In this document: in pieces, positions 23,970 to 31,429 of the stretch
How the letters are laid out: every line of letters begins with the position of its first letter
Numbering within the stretch: the first letter of the stretch is position 1
Source of the DNA: Phycicoccus sp. Soil748
GTDB taxonomy: Bacteria; Actinomycetota; Actinomycetes; Actinomycetales; Dermatophilaceae
Direction: 5' to 3'
Assembly (NCBI RefSeq): GCF_001428025.1
Contig: NZ_LMSC01000008.1
Coordinates: 155,647 to 190,543, forward strand
DNA: 34,897 nucleotides
Translations under genes and position numbers: made by a program
The notes under the pieces: model-generated
Told to the model about the DNA's origin: nothing
What the model saw: only the letters and a program-made list of their open reading frames with translations
Database searches by the model: none

Positions 23970-26195
23970 TCAGGCGGGGCGGAGCACCGTCATGCGGTGG
24001 GCCGCGCGGGTCAGGGCGACGTAGAGGACGCGGATGCCGCCGGGTGACTCGGCGGTGATCTCGTCGGGGTCGACGATGACCGTGGCGTCGTACTCCAGGC
24101 CCTTGGTCGACATCGGGTCGATGACCACGACCCGGTCGTCGAGGTCGGCCAGCGCCGCCAGCTCCGCTGCGTGCCGGGCGGGGGTGACCACCGCGACGGA
24201 GCCCTCGACCTCACCCAGCAGGGTCTCCACCGCGTCGGTGCCCACCTCCGCCCAACGGCCGCTCGTCACCACTGCGTCGACCGGCTGCGCACCGGTCTCC
24301 CGCACGGCCTGGGGGATGTCGGCGTCGGGGACCGAGGCCCGGACGACCTCGGCGGCGTAGTCGAAGATCTCGCGCGCGTTGCGGTAGTTGGTGTCCATGT
24401 GGAACAGGCGTCGCTCCTGGGTGCCGAACGCCTCCTCACGCGCCCGGCCGGCCTCCATTGCGTCGGGCCACGACGCCTGGGCCGCGTCACCGACGACGGT
24501 CCACGACGAGTACCGGCCGCGGCGACCGAGCATGCGCCACTGCATGGGGGACAGGTCCTGGGCCTCGTCGACGAGGACGTGGGCGTACTCGCCGGGACCC
24601 TCGACGCGGCCCTGCAGCAGTCGCTCGCGCGGGTCGGTCGGGGCCGTGCGCGACGTGCGGGTGCTGGAGCCGTCGCTGCCCTGGCGGCTGGCGCGGACCT
24701 CGGCGACGCCGAACTGCGAGACGTCGTCGAGCTCCTCGATCTCGTAGAAGCCGCGCTCCTCGGCGGGCGCGTCCTGCACGGTGCCCAGGCGGGCGGCGAG
24801 GTCGTCGACGAGCGCCGCGTCGGCCACCGACCAGGTGCCCGTCTCCAGCGCCACCTGCATCGAGGCCGCGAAGTCGTCGCACTCCTGGGGCGTGAGGGCG
24901 CCCTTGCCGTGGCGGTGTGCCAGGGAGGGGTCGGCGAGCCAGAGCAGCACCTCCCGCGGGTCGACCTGGGGCCACCACTGCTCGAGGAAGGTGACGACCT
25001 CGAGGTGGTCCTCGAAGCGGTCCATGAACTCGGCGCGGTCGCCCTCGCGCACGCTGGCCCACGCCGCCTCGGCGAGCTGGGCGCGCACGGCCTTAGCCGC
25101 GTTGTTGCGCTGGTGACCGCGGAGCACCTGGCTGCGGATCCGGTCGAGGGCAGGGGTGTCGACGCGGACCGCCTTGCCGTTGACGAACGCGCGGAACTGC
25201 TTCGGCGCCCCCGGCGGGGTGTCCGAGGCCGCGCGGGCGAGCAGGCGGCGTACGCGGAGCGAACCCTTGGTGGCTGCGACCGCCGGCGGGTCGAGACGCA
25301 CGGCGGTGACGCCGTCGACGACGTCACCGAGGGACCGCAGGGTCACCGACTCCTCGCCGAGCGAGGGGAGCACGCGCTCGATGTAGGCGGTGTAGGCGGA
25401 GGAGGGGCCGACCACGAGGATGCCGCCGGACTCGAAGCGGCGGCGGTCGGAGTAGAGCAGGTAGGCGGCGCGGTGCAGCGCCACGACGGTCTTGCCGGTG
25501 CCGGGGCCGCCCGTGATCTCGGTGACGCCGCGGGCGGAGGCGCGGATGGCCTCGTCCTGGTGCCGCTGGATGGTGGCCACGATGTCGCGCATCTGAGCGC
25601 CGCGGCTGCGGGTCAGGGCGGCGAGCAGCGCGCCGTCGCCGACGACGACGAGGTCGTCGGGCGCCTCGGCGACCATCAGGTCGTCCTCGACCCCCACGAC
25701 GTCAGGACCCTTGCAGCGCAGCACCCGTCGGCGCAGCACGTCCATCGGCTCGACCGGGGTGGCGCGGTAGAAGGCGGCCGCGGCGGGGGCTCGCCAGTCG
25801 ACGACCAGCGGCTCGTAGTCGTCGTCACGGACGCCGAGGCGACCGATGTAGCGCGTCTCGCGATCGGGGTCGGCGCCCTCCTTGCCCAGCGCGTGGTCGA
25901 GGTCGAGACGGCCGAAGACGAGGCCTTCGTACTGGGTGTCCAGGGTCGAGCGACGACGAGCGGCGTTGAACACCAAGGCGTCACGCTCGAACAGCCCGGT
26001 CAGCTCCTCGTCGCGGACGTCGCCGGTGCGGTCGGTGCGCCCGCGCGCCAAGCCGTCGGCCTCCACGAGACCGGCCCGCGCCTGGGCCTTGGCGAGCTCG
26101 GCGTGGACGAGGTCGACGTGCGCCTGCTCGACGGCGATCTCGCGCGCCACCTCGGCGGTGGTCGCCTTGGAGGTGGTGTGGTCCGGAGCGGTCAC
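23970..26195 (-). CDS. HelD/HelR-like RNA polymerase-associated ATPase (UvrD-like)
   Basis: This is a 741-residue superfamily 1 helicase-like protein. The N terminus (residues 10-50) is a coiled-coil arm (VAREIAVEQAHVDLVHAELAKAQARAG) followed by the conserved 'YIGRLGVRDDDYEPLVVDWRAP' block. Walker A GGPGTGKT is at 229-236, then LVVGPSSAYTAYIERVLPSLGEESV, Walker B HVLVDEAQDLSPMQW, the 'VVGDAAQASW' motif III, and the C-terminal GLEYDATVIVDP and LYVALTRAAHRM motifs. An acidic insert FYEIEELDDVSQF precedes Walker B. HelD proteins push into the RNA polymerase channels to recycle stalled enzyme; the HelR branch also gives rifamycin tolerance. The N-terminal extension visible upstream has no start codon near a ribosome site; GTG 26195 fits best. 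HelR versus plain HelD is not decided. Confidence 0.85.
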   Translation of the reverse strand: MTAPDHTTSKATTAEVAREIAVEQAHVDLVHAELAKAQARAGLVEADGLARGRTDRTGDVRDEELTGLFERDALVFNAARRRSTLDTQYEGLVFGRLDLDHALGKEGADPDRETRYIGRLGVRDDDYEPLVVDWRAPAAAAFYRATPVEPMDVLRRRVLRCKGPDVVGVEDDLMVAEAPDDLVVVGDGALLAALTRSRGAQMRDIVATIQRHQDEAIRASARGVTEITGGPGTGKTVVALHRAAYLLYSDRRRFESGGILVVGPSSAYTAYIERVLPSLGEESVTLRSLGDVVDGVTAVRLDPPAVAATKGSLRVRRLLARAASDTPPGAPKQFRAFVNGKAVRVDTPALDRIRSQVLRGHQRNNAAKAVRAQLAEAAWASVREGDRAEFMDRFEDHLEVVTFLEQWWPQVDPREVLLWLADPSLAHRHGKGALTPQECDDFAASMQVALETGTWSVADAALVDDLAARLGTVQDAPAEERGFYEIEELDDVSQFGVAEVRASRQGSDGSSTRTSRTAPTDPRERLLQGRVEGPGEYAHVLVDEAQDLSPMQWRMLGRRGRYSSWTVVGDAAQASWPDAMEAGRAREEAFGTQERRLFHMDTNYRNAREIFDYAAEVVRASVPDADIPQAVRETGAQPVDAVVTSGRWAEVGTDAVETLLGEVEGSVAVVTPARHAAELAALADLDDRVVVIDPMSTKGLEYDATVIVDPDEITAESPGGIRVLYVALTRAAHRMTVLRPA

Positions 26196-26245
26196 GGTGG
26201 TGACTTTCTTGTCGTACGGCCTGCTCGTCCTGCAGAGAACGCACG

Positions 26246-26251
26246 AGTCTA
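26246..26251 (-). promoter_or_regulatory. -10 box TAGACT of the HelD/HelR-like gene
   Basis: TAGACT on the minus strand lies 50 nt upstream of GTG 26195, giving a leader of about 40 nt. No rifamycin-associated inverted repeat is seen next to it. Confidence 0.45.
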
Positions 26252-26322
26252 GCCATCCGCGCCGACGCCCCACCGCCGCATCCCACAACCCGACGGGCCG
26301 TGCAGGACGGGAGGGGGCCGGG

Positions 26323-27357
26323 TCACAGCATGCCGCGTCGCGCGGCCTGGACCCCGGCCTGGAACCTGGTGTTGGCGCCCAGCTGGTCCATGAGGGCCCG
26401 GACCCGTCGCTCGACGGTGCGCTGGGACACCCCGGTCTGGCGGGCGATGGTCGCGTCGGGTGCCCCGGCGGCGAGCAGCGACAGGATCTGCTGGTCGCGC
26501 TGCTCCGCCGCCGGGCCGCCGCCGGGGCGGTGCAGTGGCGACCCCAGGGCCCACAGGTGGTCGGCGAGGGCGATGAGGGCCAGCACCATGGGCCTCGACC
26601 GGACCAGGGCCGACCCCGAACCGCTCGCGTCGAAGGCGCTGAGGTCGACCACCGCCGCGGCGTCGTCGACGATGACGCAGGAGAACGGCACCGCCGAGGT
26701 GAACCGGTAGCGCTCACCCCCGCGTTCGCGCGCCTCGAGGACGGTGAGGACGTCCGGCGCCTCGAGGATGCGGGTGTCGTAGACGGACATCATGTCGAGC
26801 ACCCGGCCGCCGGCACCGCGGCTCGGCTCCTCGTGGCTGTGCAGCGGGCTGGAGAAGATGGCGTCGGTGCGCGGGGACGGCGCGCGGAAGGTGCGCACGA
26901 GCTCGGTACCCGCCGCGATCGCCTCCGCCGTCGCGGCCGCCACCTCGTCGAGGGACGTGAGGATCCGGATCGAGCCCGGGTCCGGTGCCGTCGACGATGA
27001 ACGCGCCTGGAAGAACACCTGGGCCAGCTCGTGCGCCGCGGAACGGGTCTCGCGGGCACGGCGCTCGTAGGTGAGGGCCAGGGTGGGCAGCGAGATGTCC
27101 GGCGGCACCACCTCGACCATCCCGCCCCCGTGGAGCCGGACCAGGCCGCGGTCCTCCAGGACGGCGAGGCAGCGGTCGACGACGTCGGACCGCATCCCCT
27201 GCGCCACCAGGAGGGAACGGGAGGGCTCGGGGTGCTGGAGGGCGGCGAGGTAGACGCGGGTCACCGCGGCGTCGGCGTCGCCCTGCGCAGGCTCGAGGTC
27301 GAGCGGCAGAACGGGCCCGGAGGCGGTGGCAGGGGCCACGTCGGGTTCAGCGGGCAT
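26323..27357 (-). CDS. TrmB/LuxR-type HTH regulator
   Basis: This is a 344-residue regulator with two DNA-binding-type modules. Residues about 28-85 form a TrmB-like winged helix (VTRVYLAALQHPEPSRSLLVAQGMRSDVVDRCLAVLEDRGLVRLHGG). The middle is a PLD/TrmB-like sensor domain (IRILTSLDEVAAA, GGRVLDMMSVYDTRIL, FSCVIVDDAAAVVD). The C terminus is a LuxR helix-turn-helix (RDQQILSLLAAGAPDATIARQTGVSQRTVERRVRALMDQLGANTRFQAGVQAARRGML). ATG 27357 lacks its own good ribosome site and overlaps the end of a 16-codon leader ORF, so coupled translation is likely. The C-terminal part matches the regulator at 20006-20845. Confidence 0.87.
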   Translation of the reverse strand: MPAEPDVAPATASGPVLPLDLEPAQGDADAAVTRVYLAALQHPEPSRSLLVAQGMRSDVVDRCLAVLEDRGLVRLHGGGMVEVVPPDISLPTLALTYERRARETRSAAHELAQVFFQARSSSTAPDPGSIRILTSLDEVAAATAEAIAAGTELVRTFRAPSPRTDAIFSSPLHSHEEPSRGAGGRVLDMMSVYDTRILEAPDVLTVLEARERGGERYRFTSAVPFSCVIVDDAAAVVDLSAFDASGSGSALVRSRPMVLALIALADHLWALGSPLHRPGGGPAAEQRDQQILSLLAAGAPDATIARQTGVSQRTVERRVRALMDQLGANTRFQAGVQAARRGML

Positions 27358-27397
27358 GGCGTGGCAGCGGGGTGGTCGTGCGGGACCTCGTGCCCAT
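27347..27397 (-). CDS. Leader ORF (16 aa) coupled to the TrmB/LuxR regulator gene
   Basis: ATG 27397 is preceded by GGAGGAG at 6 nt, the strongest ribosome site nearby. The peptide MGTRSRTTTPLPRHAR ends at TGA 27347-27349, 11 nt inside the regulator gene (ATG 27357). Terminating ribosomes could restart on the overlapping ATG. The regulator gene itself shows only a poor ribosome site. Expression is unproven. Confidence 0.45.
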   Translation of the reverse strand: MGTRSRTTTPLPRHAR

Positions 27398-27516
27398 GCT
27401 CTGCTCCTCCCGGGCGCGTGCTGGGACCATGGTGGTGTCCTGTCGAGATCCCGTCAATGGCGAAAGTCCGACAGTCCAGGGCTTTACGGGCGGCCGGGTC
27501 ATGGTCCACTCTGGCG

Positions 27517-27535
27517 GGGTCGACACTGTCGACCC
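27517..27535. promoter_or_regulatory. Perfect palindrome GGGTCGAC-ACT-GTCGACCC (probable operator)
   Basis: The 8-bp perfect arms around a 3-nt centre have the size and spacing of a dimer-binding operator. It is 120 nt upstream of the regulator's leader ORF and 133 nt upstream of purD, so it could serve either gene. The regulator itself is an obvious candidate ligand. Confidence 0.5.
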
Positions 27536-27581
27536 GCGTGCCGTGTTGCAGGTTCCCCCGCCAGGCGACCGCACGTCGGCT

Positions 27582-27633
27582 GCGCGGCGTCCCCAGGGAG
27601 AAAGTCCCCCCCTGCCTCCCGGGGACGCCGCGC
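27582..27633. repeat. Long hairpin (13+5 bp stem) upstream of purD promoter
   Basis: GCGCGGCGTCCCC (27582-27594) pairs perfectly with 27621-27633. After one bulged A, GGGAG (27596-27600) pairs with CTCCC (27616-27620), leaving a 15-nt loop. It ends 22 nt before the purD -10 box, between divergent genes, so it terminates no annotated transcript. Confidence 0.75.
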
Positions 27634-27655
27634 ACTCATCTCCGCCGCGGTTCCC

Positions 27656-27661
27656 TAGGCT
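27656..27661 (+). promoter_or_regulatory. -10 box TAGGCT of purD
   Basis: TAGGCT is followed by exactly 6 nt and GTG 27668, with no Shine-Dalgarno sequence: a leaderless arrangement. Confidence 0.6.
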
Positions 27662-27667
27662 GGGGCC

Positions 27668-28951
27668 GTGAAGGTTCTCGTCATCGGATCCGGTGCCCGC
27701 GAGCACGCCATCGTCCGCAGCCTCGGCGCCGACCCGGCGGTCGACGCCGTCGTCGTGGCCCCGGGCAACCCGGGCATGGACGTGGTCGCGCTGTGCGAGC
27801 CGCTGCCCGGCGGCCTGCTCGACGGTGAGGGCGTCGCCGACCTCGCGCGTCGCCACGGCGTGGACCTCGTGGTCATCGGGCCCGAGGCCCCCCTCGTGGC
27901 CGGTGTCGCCGACGTGGTGCGCGAGGCGGGCTTCGCGGTCTTCGGCCCGTCCGCTGCGGCGGCCCGGCTCGAGGGCAGCAAGGCGTTCGCCAAGGAGGTG
28001 ATGGCAGCCGCCGACGTGCCGACGGCCATGGCACGCGTGTGCAGCACCGTCGAGGAGGTGGCCGACGCCCTCGACGCCATCGGCGCCCCCCACGTAGTCA
28101 AGGACGACGGCCTCGCCGCAGGCAAGGGCGTCGTCGTGACCGACGACCTGGAGGAGGCGCTGGAGCATGCCCGCGCCTGCCTCGCCAAGGACAGGGGTCA
28201 GGTCGTCGTCGAGGAGTTCCTCGACGGGCCGGAGGTGTCGCTGTTCGTCCTGTGCGACGGCGAGACGGTGGTGCCCCTGGCGCCCGCCCAGGACTTCAAG
28301 CGGGTGTTCGACGGCGACCGCGGCCCCAACACCGGCGGCATGGGGGCCTACTCGCCGCTCGACTGGGCGCCGGCGTCGATGGTCGACGAGCTCGTCACCC
28401 GCGTGGCCCAGCCCACCGTCGACGAGATGCGCCGCCGCGGGACGCCGTTCTCCGGTGTCCTGTTCATCGGGCTCGCGCTCACCTCCCGGGGCCCGCGCGT
28501 CATCGAGTTCAACGCCCGGTTCGGCGACCCCGAGACCCAGGTCGTGCTCTCCCGGCTGCAGACGCCGCTCGGCGGGCTGCTGATGGCCGCAGCCACCGGC
28601 CACCTCGCCGACGTGGGCGCCCTGCACTGGTCCGGCCAGCACGCCGTGACCGTGGTCGTGGCCTCGCACAACTACCCGGGCACCCCGCGCACCGGTGACC
28701 CTGTCACCGGCATCGAGGAGGCGACCGACGTGCCCACCGCGTACGTCCTGCACGCAGGCACCGCCCGCGACGACGACGGGACGCTGGTGTCCGCCGGCGG
28801 CCGCGTGCTGTCCGTGGTGGCCCTCGGCGACAGCCTCTCCCAGGCGCGCGAGCGGGCGTATGCCGCCGTGGACGCCATCGAGCTCGAGGGCTCGCACCAC
28901 CGCAGCGACATCGCCCTGGCCGCCGAGCGCAACGAGCTCCACGTGGGCTGA
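27668..28951 (+). CDS. purD: Phosphoribosylamine-glycine ligase (GAR synthetase)
   Basis: This 427-residue ATP-grasp enzyme joins phosphoribosylamine and glycine in step 2 of purine synthesis. The N-terminal strand KVLVIGSGAREHAI is a family hallmark. PEAPLVAGVADVVREAGFAVFGPSAAAARLEGSKAFAKEVM, the ATP-grasp segment VVKDDGLAAGKGVVV, EEFLDGPEVSLFVLCDG, the glycine-rich RGPNTGGMGAYSP and metal-site EFNARFGDPETQ are intact. Length is normal. GTG 27668 follows the TAGGCT box directly. Confidence 0.97.
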   Translation: MKVLVIGSGAREHAIVRSLGADPAVDAVVVAPGNPGMDVVALCEPLPGGLLDGEGVADLARRHGVDLVVIGPEAPLVAGVADVVREAGFAVFGPSAAAARLEGSKAFAKEVMAAADVPTAMARVCSTVEEVADALDAIGAPHVVKDDGLAAGKGVVVTDDLEEALEHARACLAKDRGQVVVEEFLDGPEVSLFVLCDGETVVPLAPAQDFKRVFDGDRGPNTGGMGAYSPLDWAPASMVDELVTRVAQPTVDEMRRRGTPFSGVLFIGLALTSRGPRVIEFNARFGDPETQVVLSRLQTPLGGLLMAAATGHLADVGALHWSGQHAVTVVVASHNYPGTPRTGDPVTGIEEATDVPTAYVLHAGTARDDDGTLVSAGGRVLSVVALGDSLSQARERAYAAVDAIELEGSHHRSDIALAAERNELHVG

Positions 28952-28959
28952 CGCACGCG

Positions 28960-29006
28960 TCGGCTCACCCGGCGCGGCAGGCCTCGGCTCAGCCGGCGCG
29001 GCGGGC
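28960..29006. repeat. Two 23-bp direct repeats at the purD/MFS junction
   Basis: 28960-28982 and 28984-29006 match at 21 of 23 positions. The second copy contains the stop codon and last codons of the minus-strand MFS gene; the first lies just outside it. It looks like a small local duplication. Confidence 0.75.
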
Positions 29007-30386
29007 TGCGGCCCAGCCGACGGCGCCGACGGCCGCGCCGGCGGCCATCACCCCGGCGAAGAGCCAGCCGGGAAGCGCCGGAGCCTGCCACGCGATCAGG
29101 GCACCCGCCGCTGCCAGCGCCACGGCCTGTGCCACCGACGCCGTGAGGCTGGACGCCGCGGTGACCCGGCCCTGGTCGGAGACCGGCGCGAAGAGCAGCA
29201 GCTGGGTGGACAGGGTGGGTGACACGATGCCCATGCCCAGCCCGGCGACCCCCCAGAGCGCCAGCCCCGCCACCACGCCGAGGGCGTCGAGGCTGGTCAG
29301 CGCCGGCCCGAGGACGCCGACCGTGATGAGGGCGAAGCCCAGCTGCAGCCGGCGGACCGCCCTGACGCGGCGCTGCACGACATCGAGGCCGTGCAGCTGC
29401 GACCCGGCCGCCCAGCACAGCCCCGTCACGGTCAGGCTGGTCCCGGCCGCAGCCGGCCCCAGGCCGTGCACCGTCGACAGCATGAGCGGCAGCAGGCTCC
29501 CGGCCGTGCCGAACGCTGCGGCCACGAGCCCCCGCAGGGCCACGAGGGCCGGTATGCCGCGGGCCAGCCGCAGGGTCCCGGCCGGCAGGACGGTGCGGAC
29601 CGCCGGGACGGTGCACGCCAGTCCGGCGACAGCCAGGCCCACCCCGAGCGCCCTCGTGCTGCCGTCGCGTCCCAGCAGCGACCCGCCGGCGGTCAGGCCG
29701 GCGAGGCCGACGGCAGCGAGGGCGGCCGCTCGCACCGCGCGGTGCTCCTGGCCGGTCCACCGGGTGGGCGCTGCGGTGGTTGCCGCGGCGCGCATCGACG
29801 GACGCAGCAGCAGCCAGGCGGGCACCAAGAGGGCGACGCCCACGGCGAAGACCGCCCGCCACGACCACACCTCGGCGAGCACGCCCGCGATGGGCGGACC
29901 CAGCAGCGACGGCAGCACCCAGGCCGCGGCGAACGCTGCGAAGACCTTGGCCCGCAACGCTTCTGGCAGTGCCCGGGCCAGCAGGACGGTGAGGGAGACG
30001 TCCATGAAGGCCTCGGCGATCCCCGAGCCGAACCGGCCCAGGGTGAGCACCGCCATACCCGGCGCCGCGGCCATCGCGACCTGGGAGGCGACGAACACCG
30101 CCATCCCCGCCTGCAGCGGCCGCACCGGTCCCCGGTGGTCGGCCCACGCGCCGGCCACCACGGTGGCGAGCACGAACGACACGAGCGGTGCAGCGCTGGC
30201 CGCGCCGAACAGCCACAGCGCGTCGAGGTCGCGGGCGGCGGTGGGGAGCACCGTCGTCGTCGCGCGGTTCTCGAACGCCCCCAGCGTCACGAGCGCGACC
30301 GCCCCGACCGCAAAGGGCAGGTGGTCGCGGGTGAACAGGCTCGCCGGCCTGCTGTCGCGGCGGCTGGGCGCCGTGGTGGTGGGCAT
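28989..30386 (-). CDS. MFS exporter under a MerR/SoxR-type promoter
   Basis: This 465-residue protein has about 12-14 membrane segments. The first loop carries ENRATTTVLPTAARDLDA, and the cytoplasmic loop WADHRGPVRP corresponds to motif A. FAAAWVLPSLLGPPIAGVLAEVWSWRAVFAVGV is the motif C-like helix pair typical of drug exporters. ATG 30386 was chosen over ATG 30395 because the GAGGAT box ends 7 nt before it; the same GAGG would also serve as a ribosome site. The gene is tail-to-tail with purD and head-to-head with purC. The substrate is unknown; the operator suggests induction by a redox-active or toxic compound. Confidence 0.85.
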   Translation of the reverse strand: MPTTTAPSRRDSRPASLFTRDHLPFAVGAVALVTLGAFENRATTTVLPTAARDLDALWLFGAASAAPLVSFVLATVVAGAWADHRGPVRPLQAGMAVFVASQVAMAAAPGMAVLTLGRFGSGIAEAFMDVSLTVLLARALPEALRAKVFAAFAAAWVLPSLLGPPIAGVLAEVWSWRAVFAVGVALLVPAWLLLRPSMRAAATTAAPTRWTGQEHRAVRAAALAAVGLAGLTAGGSLLGRDGSTRALGVGLAVAGLACTVPAVRTVLPAGTLRLARGIPALVALRGLVAAAFGTAGSLLPLMLSTVHGLGPAAAGTSLTVTGLCWAAGSQLHGLDVVQRRVRAVRRLQLGFALITVGVLGPALTSLDALGVVAGLALWGVAGLGMGIVSPTLSTQLLLFAPVSDQGRVTAASSLTASVAQAVALAAAGALIAWQAPALPGWLFAGVMAAGAAVGAVGWAAARRAG

Positions 30387-30393
30387 GCGGCCC

Positions 30394-30424
30394 ATCCTCG
30401 AAGTTCAAGTCGACTTGAGGTCAA
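30394..30424 (-). promoter_or_regulatory. MerR/SoxR-type promoter with 19-bp spacer and palindromic operator
   Basis: On the minus strand a -35 TTGACC (30419-30424) and a -10 GAGGAT (30394-30399) are 19 bp apart, the over-long spacing typical of MerR-family promoters. The spacer contains the perfect palindrome TCAAGTCGACTTGA (30405-30418). The E. coli SoxR site is CCTCAAGTTAACTTGAGG, so the 14-bp core differs only at the two central bases. A third half-site TCAAGTC overlaps the -35 (30421-30427). Confidence 0.7.
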
Positions 30425-30467
30425 GTCTCGGCGCTGGACCTCCACGCAGTGACCCGGCGACGACTGG

Positions 30468-30473
30468 GAGGAT
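30468..30473 (+). promoter_or_regulatory. GAGGAT element before purC (-10 box or ribosome site)
   Basis: GAGGAT is followed by 7 nt and ATG 30481, the same spacing as in the divergent MFS gene. It can be read as a weak -10 box of a leaderless mRNA or as a Shine-Dalgarno sequence. Confidence 0.4.
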
Positions 30474-30480
30474 GTCGGCC

Positions 30481-31377
30481 ATGACGTCCTCCCAGCCGCT
30501 CGTGCTGCCCGGCTACGCCCACGTCTACTCGGGCAAGGTCCGCGACCTCTACGCCCCGCTCGACGAGTCGGGTGCGCCGCGCGGCGACCAGCTCCTTCTC
30601 GTCGCCAGCGACCGCATGTCCGCCTACGACTTCGTCCTCGACACCCCCATCCCCGACAAGGGCGCGGTGCTGACCCAGCTGTCGCTGTGGTGGTTCGAGC
30701 GACTCACCGACCTCGTGCCCAACCACGTCGTCTCGACCGACGTCCCCGACGCCGTGGCGGGGCGGGCGGTGCTCGTGCGACGCCTCGAGATGCTGCCCGT
30801 GGAGTGCGTGGCTCGCGCCTACCTCACCGGCGGGGGGCTCAACGAGTACCGCGCCGACGGGCACGTCTCCGGGGTGGCGCTGCCCGAGGGGCTCGTCGAC
30901 GGGTCGCGCCTGCCGTCGCCCGTCTTCACACCCTCGACCAAGGCGCCGATGGGCGAGCACGACCAGCCCATGCCGTACGCCGACGTCGAGGCCGAGATCG
31001 GCGCCCCCCTCGCCGCACGCGTCCGCGACCTGACCACCGCGATCCTCGCCCGGGGCAACGAGATCGCCGCCGAGCGGGGGATCCTCATCGCCGACACCAA
31101 GGTCGAGTTCGGCCTCGACGGCGACGACGTCATGCTGGCCGACGAGGTCCTCACCCCGGACTCGTCGCGCTTCTGGCCGGCCGACCTGTGGGAGCCGGGC
31201 CACCAGCAGCCGTCCTACGACAAGCAGTTCGTGCGCGACTGGCTCACCTCCTCCGCCAGCGGCTGGGACCGGGCGTCCGGCGAGGCGCCGCCCGACCTGC
31301 CCGAGGACGTCGTCGAGCAGACCCGGGCGAAGTATGTCGAGGCGTACGAGCGCCTGACCGGCCGATCCTTCACCTGA
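30481..31377 (+). CDS. purC: SAICAR synthetase
   Basis: This 298-residue enzyme (phosphoribosylaminoimidazole-succinocarboxamide synthase) works in purine synthesis. The family motifs are YSGKVRDLY near the N terminus, LVASDRMSAYDFVL, VECVARAYLTGGGLNEY, FTPSTKAPMGEHDQP, LIADTKVEFGLDGD and LADEVLTPDSSRFWPAD with the ATP/metal residues, and SYDKQFVRDWL. Length is that of the longer actinobacterial type. The open frame extends upstream opposite the MFS gene, but ATG 30481 gives the standard N terminus. Confidence 0.97.
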   Translation: MTSSQPLVLPGYAHVYSGKVRDLYAPLDESGAPRGDQLLLVASDRMSAYDFVLDTPIPDKGAVLTQLSLWWFERLTDLVPNHVVSTDVPDAVAGRAVLVRRLEMLPVECVARAYLTGGGLNEYRADGHVSGVALPEGLVDGSRLPSPVFTPSTKAPMGEHDQPMPYADVEAEIGAPLAARVRDLTTAILARGNEIAAERGILIADTKVEFGLDGDDVMLADEVLTPDSSRFWPADLWEPGHQQPSYDKQFVRDWLTSSASGWDRASGEAPPDLPEDVVEQTRAKYVEAYERLTGRSFT

Positions 31378-31417
31378 CGCACGCCTGATGCGGGTTCTCC
31401 CCACCGGCACGCGGGCG

Positions 31418-31423
31418 TAGCCT
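31418..31423 (+). promoter_or_regulatory. -10 box TAGCCT of the PLP decarboxylase gene
   Basis: TAGCCT is followed by 6 nt and GTG 31430, the leaderless spacing. No ribosome site is present. Confidence 0.5.
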
Positions 31424-31429
31424 GCGGGC

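Larger units (their letters stand above)
27358..27667. other. 310-bp divergent region between regulator gene and purD
   Basis: Apart from the short leader ORF no gene is supported. The stretch holds a perfect palindrome (27517-27535), a long hairpin (27582-27633) and the purD -10 box (27656-27661). Confidence 0.6.

Noticed and set aside
24171-26252. 693-codon plus-strand open frame opposite the HelD/HelR-like gene
   Set aside because: It is the shadow of a well-supported ATPase; no motif or ribosome site supports it.
26196-26322. Rifamycin-associated element upstream of the HelD/HelR-like gene
   Set aside because: I looked for the inverted repeat of GGGGCTTGC type described upstream of such genes and found none; only a TAGACT -10 box is present.
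27441-27464. Second ECF42-type promoter starting at TGTCGA 27441
   Set aside because: No CG[A/T]C lies 16-17 nt downstream. The TGTCGA inside the palindrome at 27527 fails for the same reason.
27347-28942. 531-codon minus-strand open frame opposite purD
   Set aside because: purD is complete and conserved on the other strand. Only the last 16 codons of this frame, with their own ribosome site, were kept as a possible leader ORF.
29143-30480. N-terminal extension of purC opposite the MFS gene
   Set aside because: The extension is Ala/Arg/Ser/Thr-rich with no homology features. The standard purC N terminus begins at ATG 30481.
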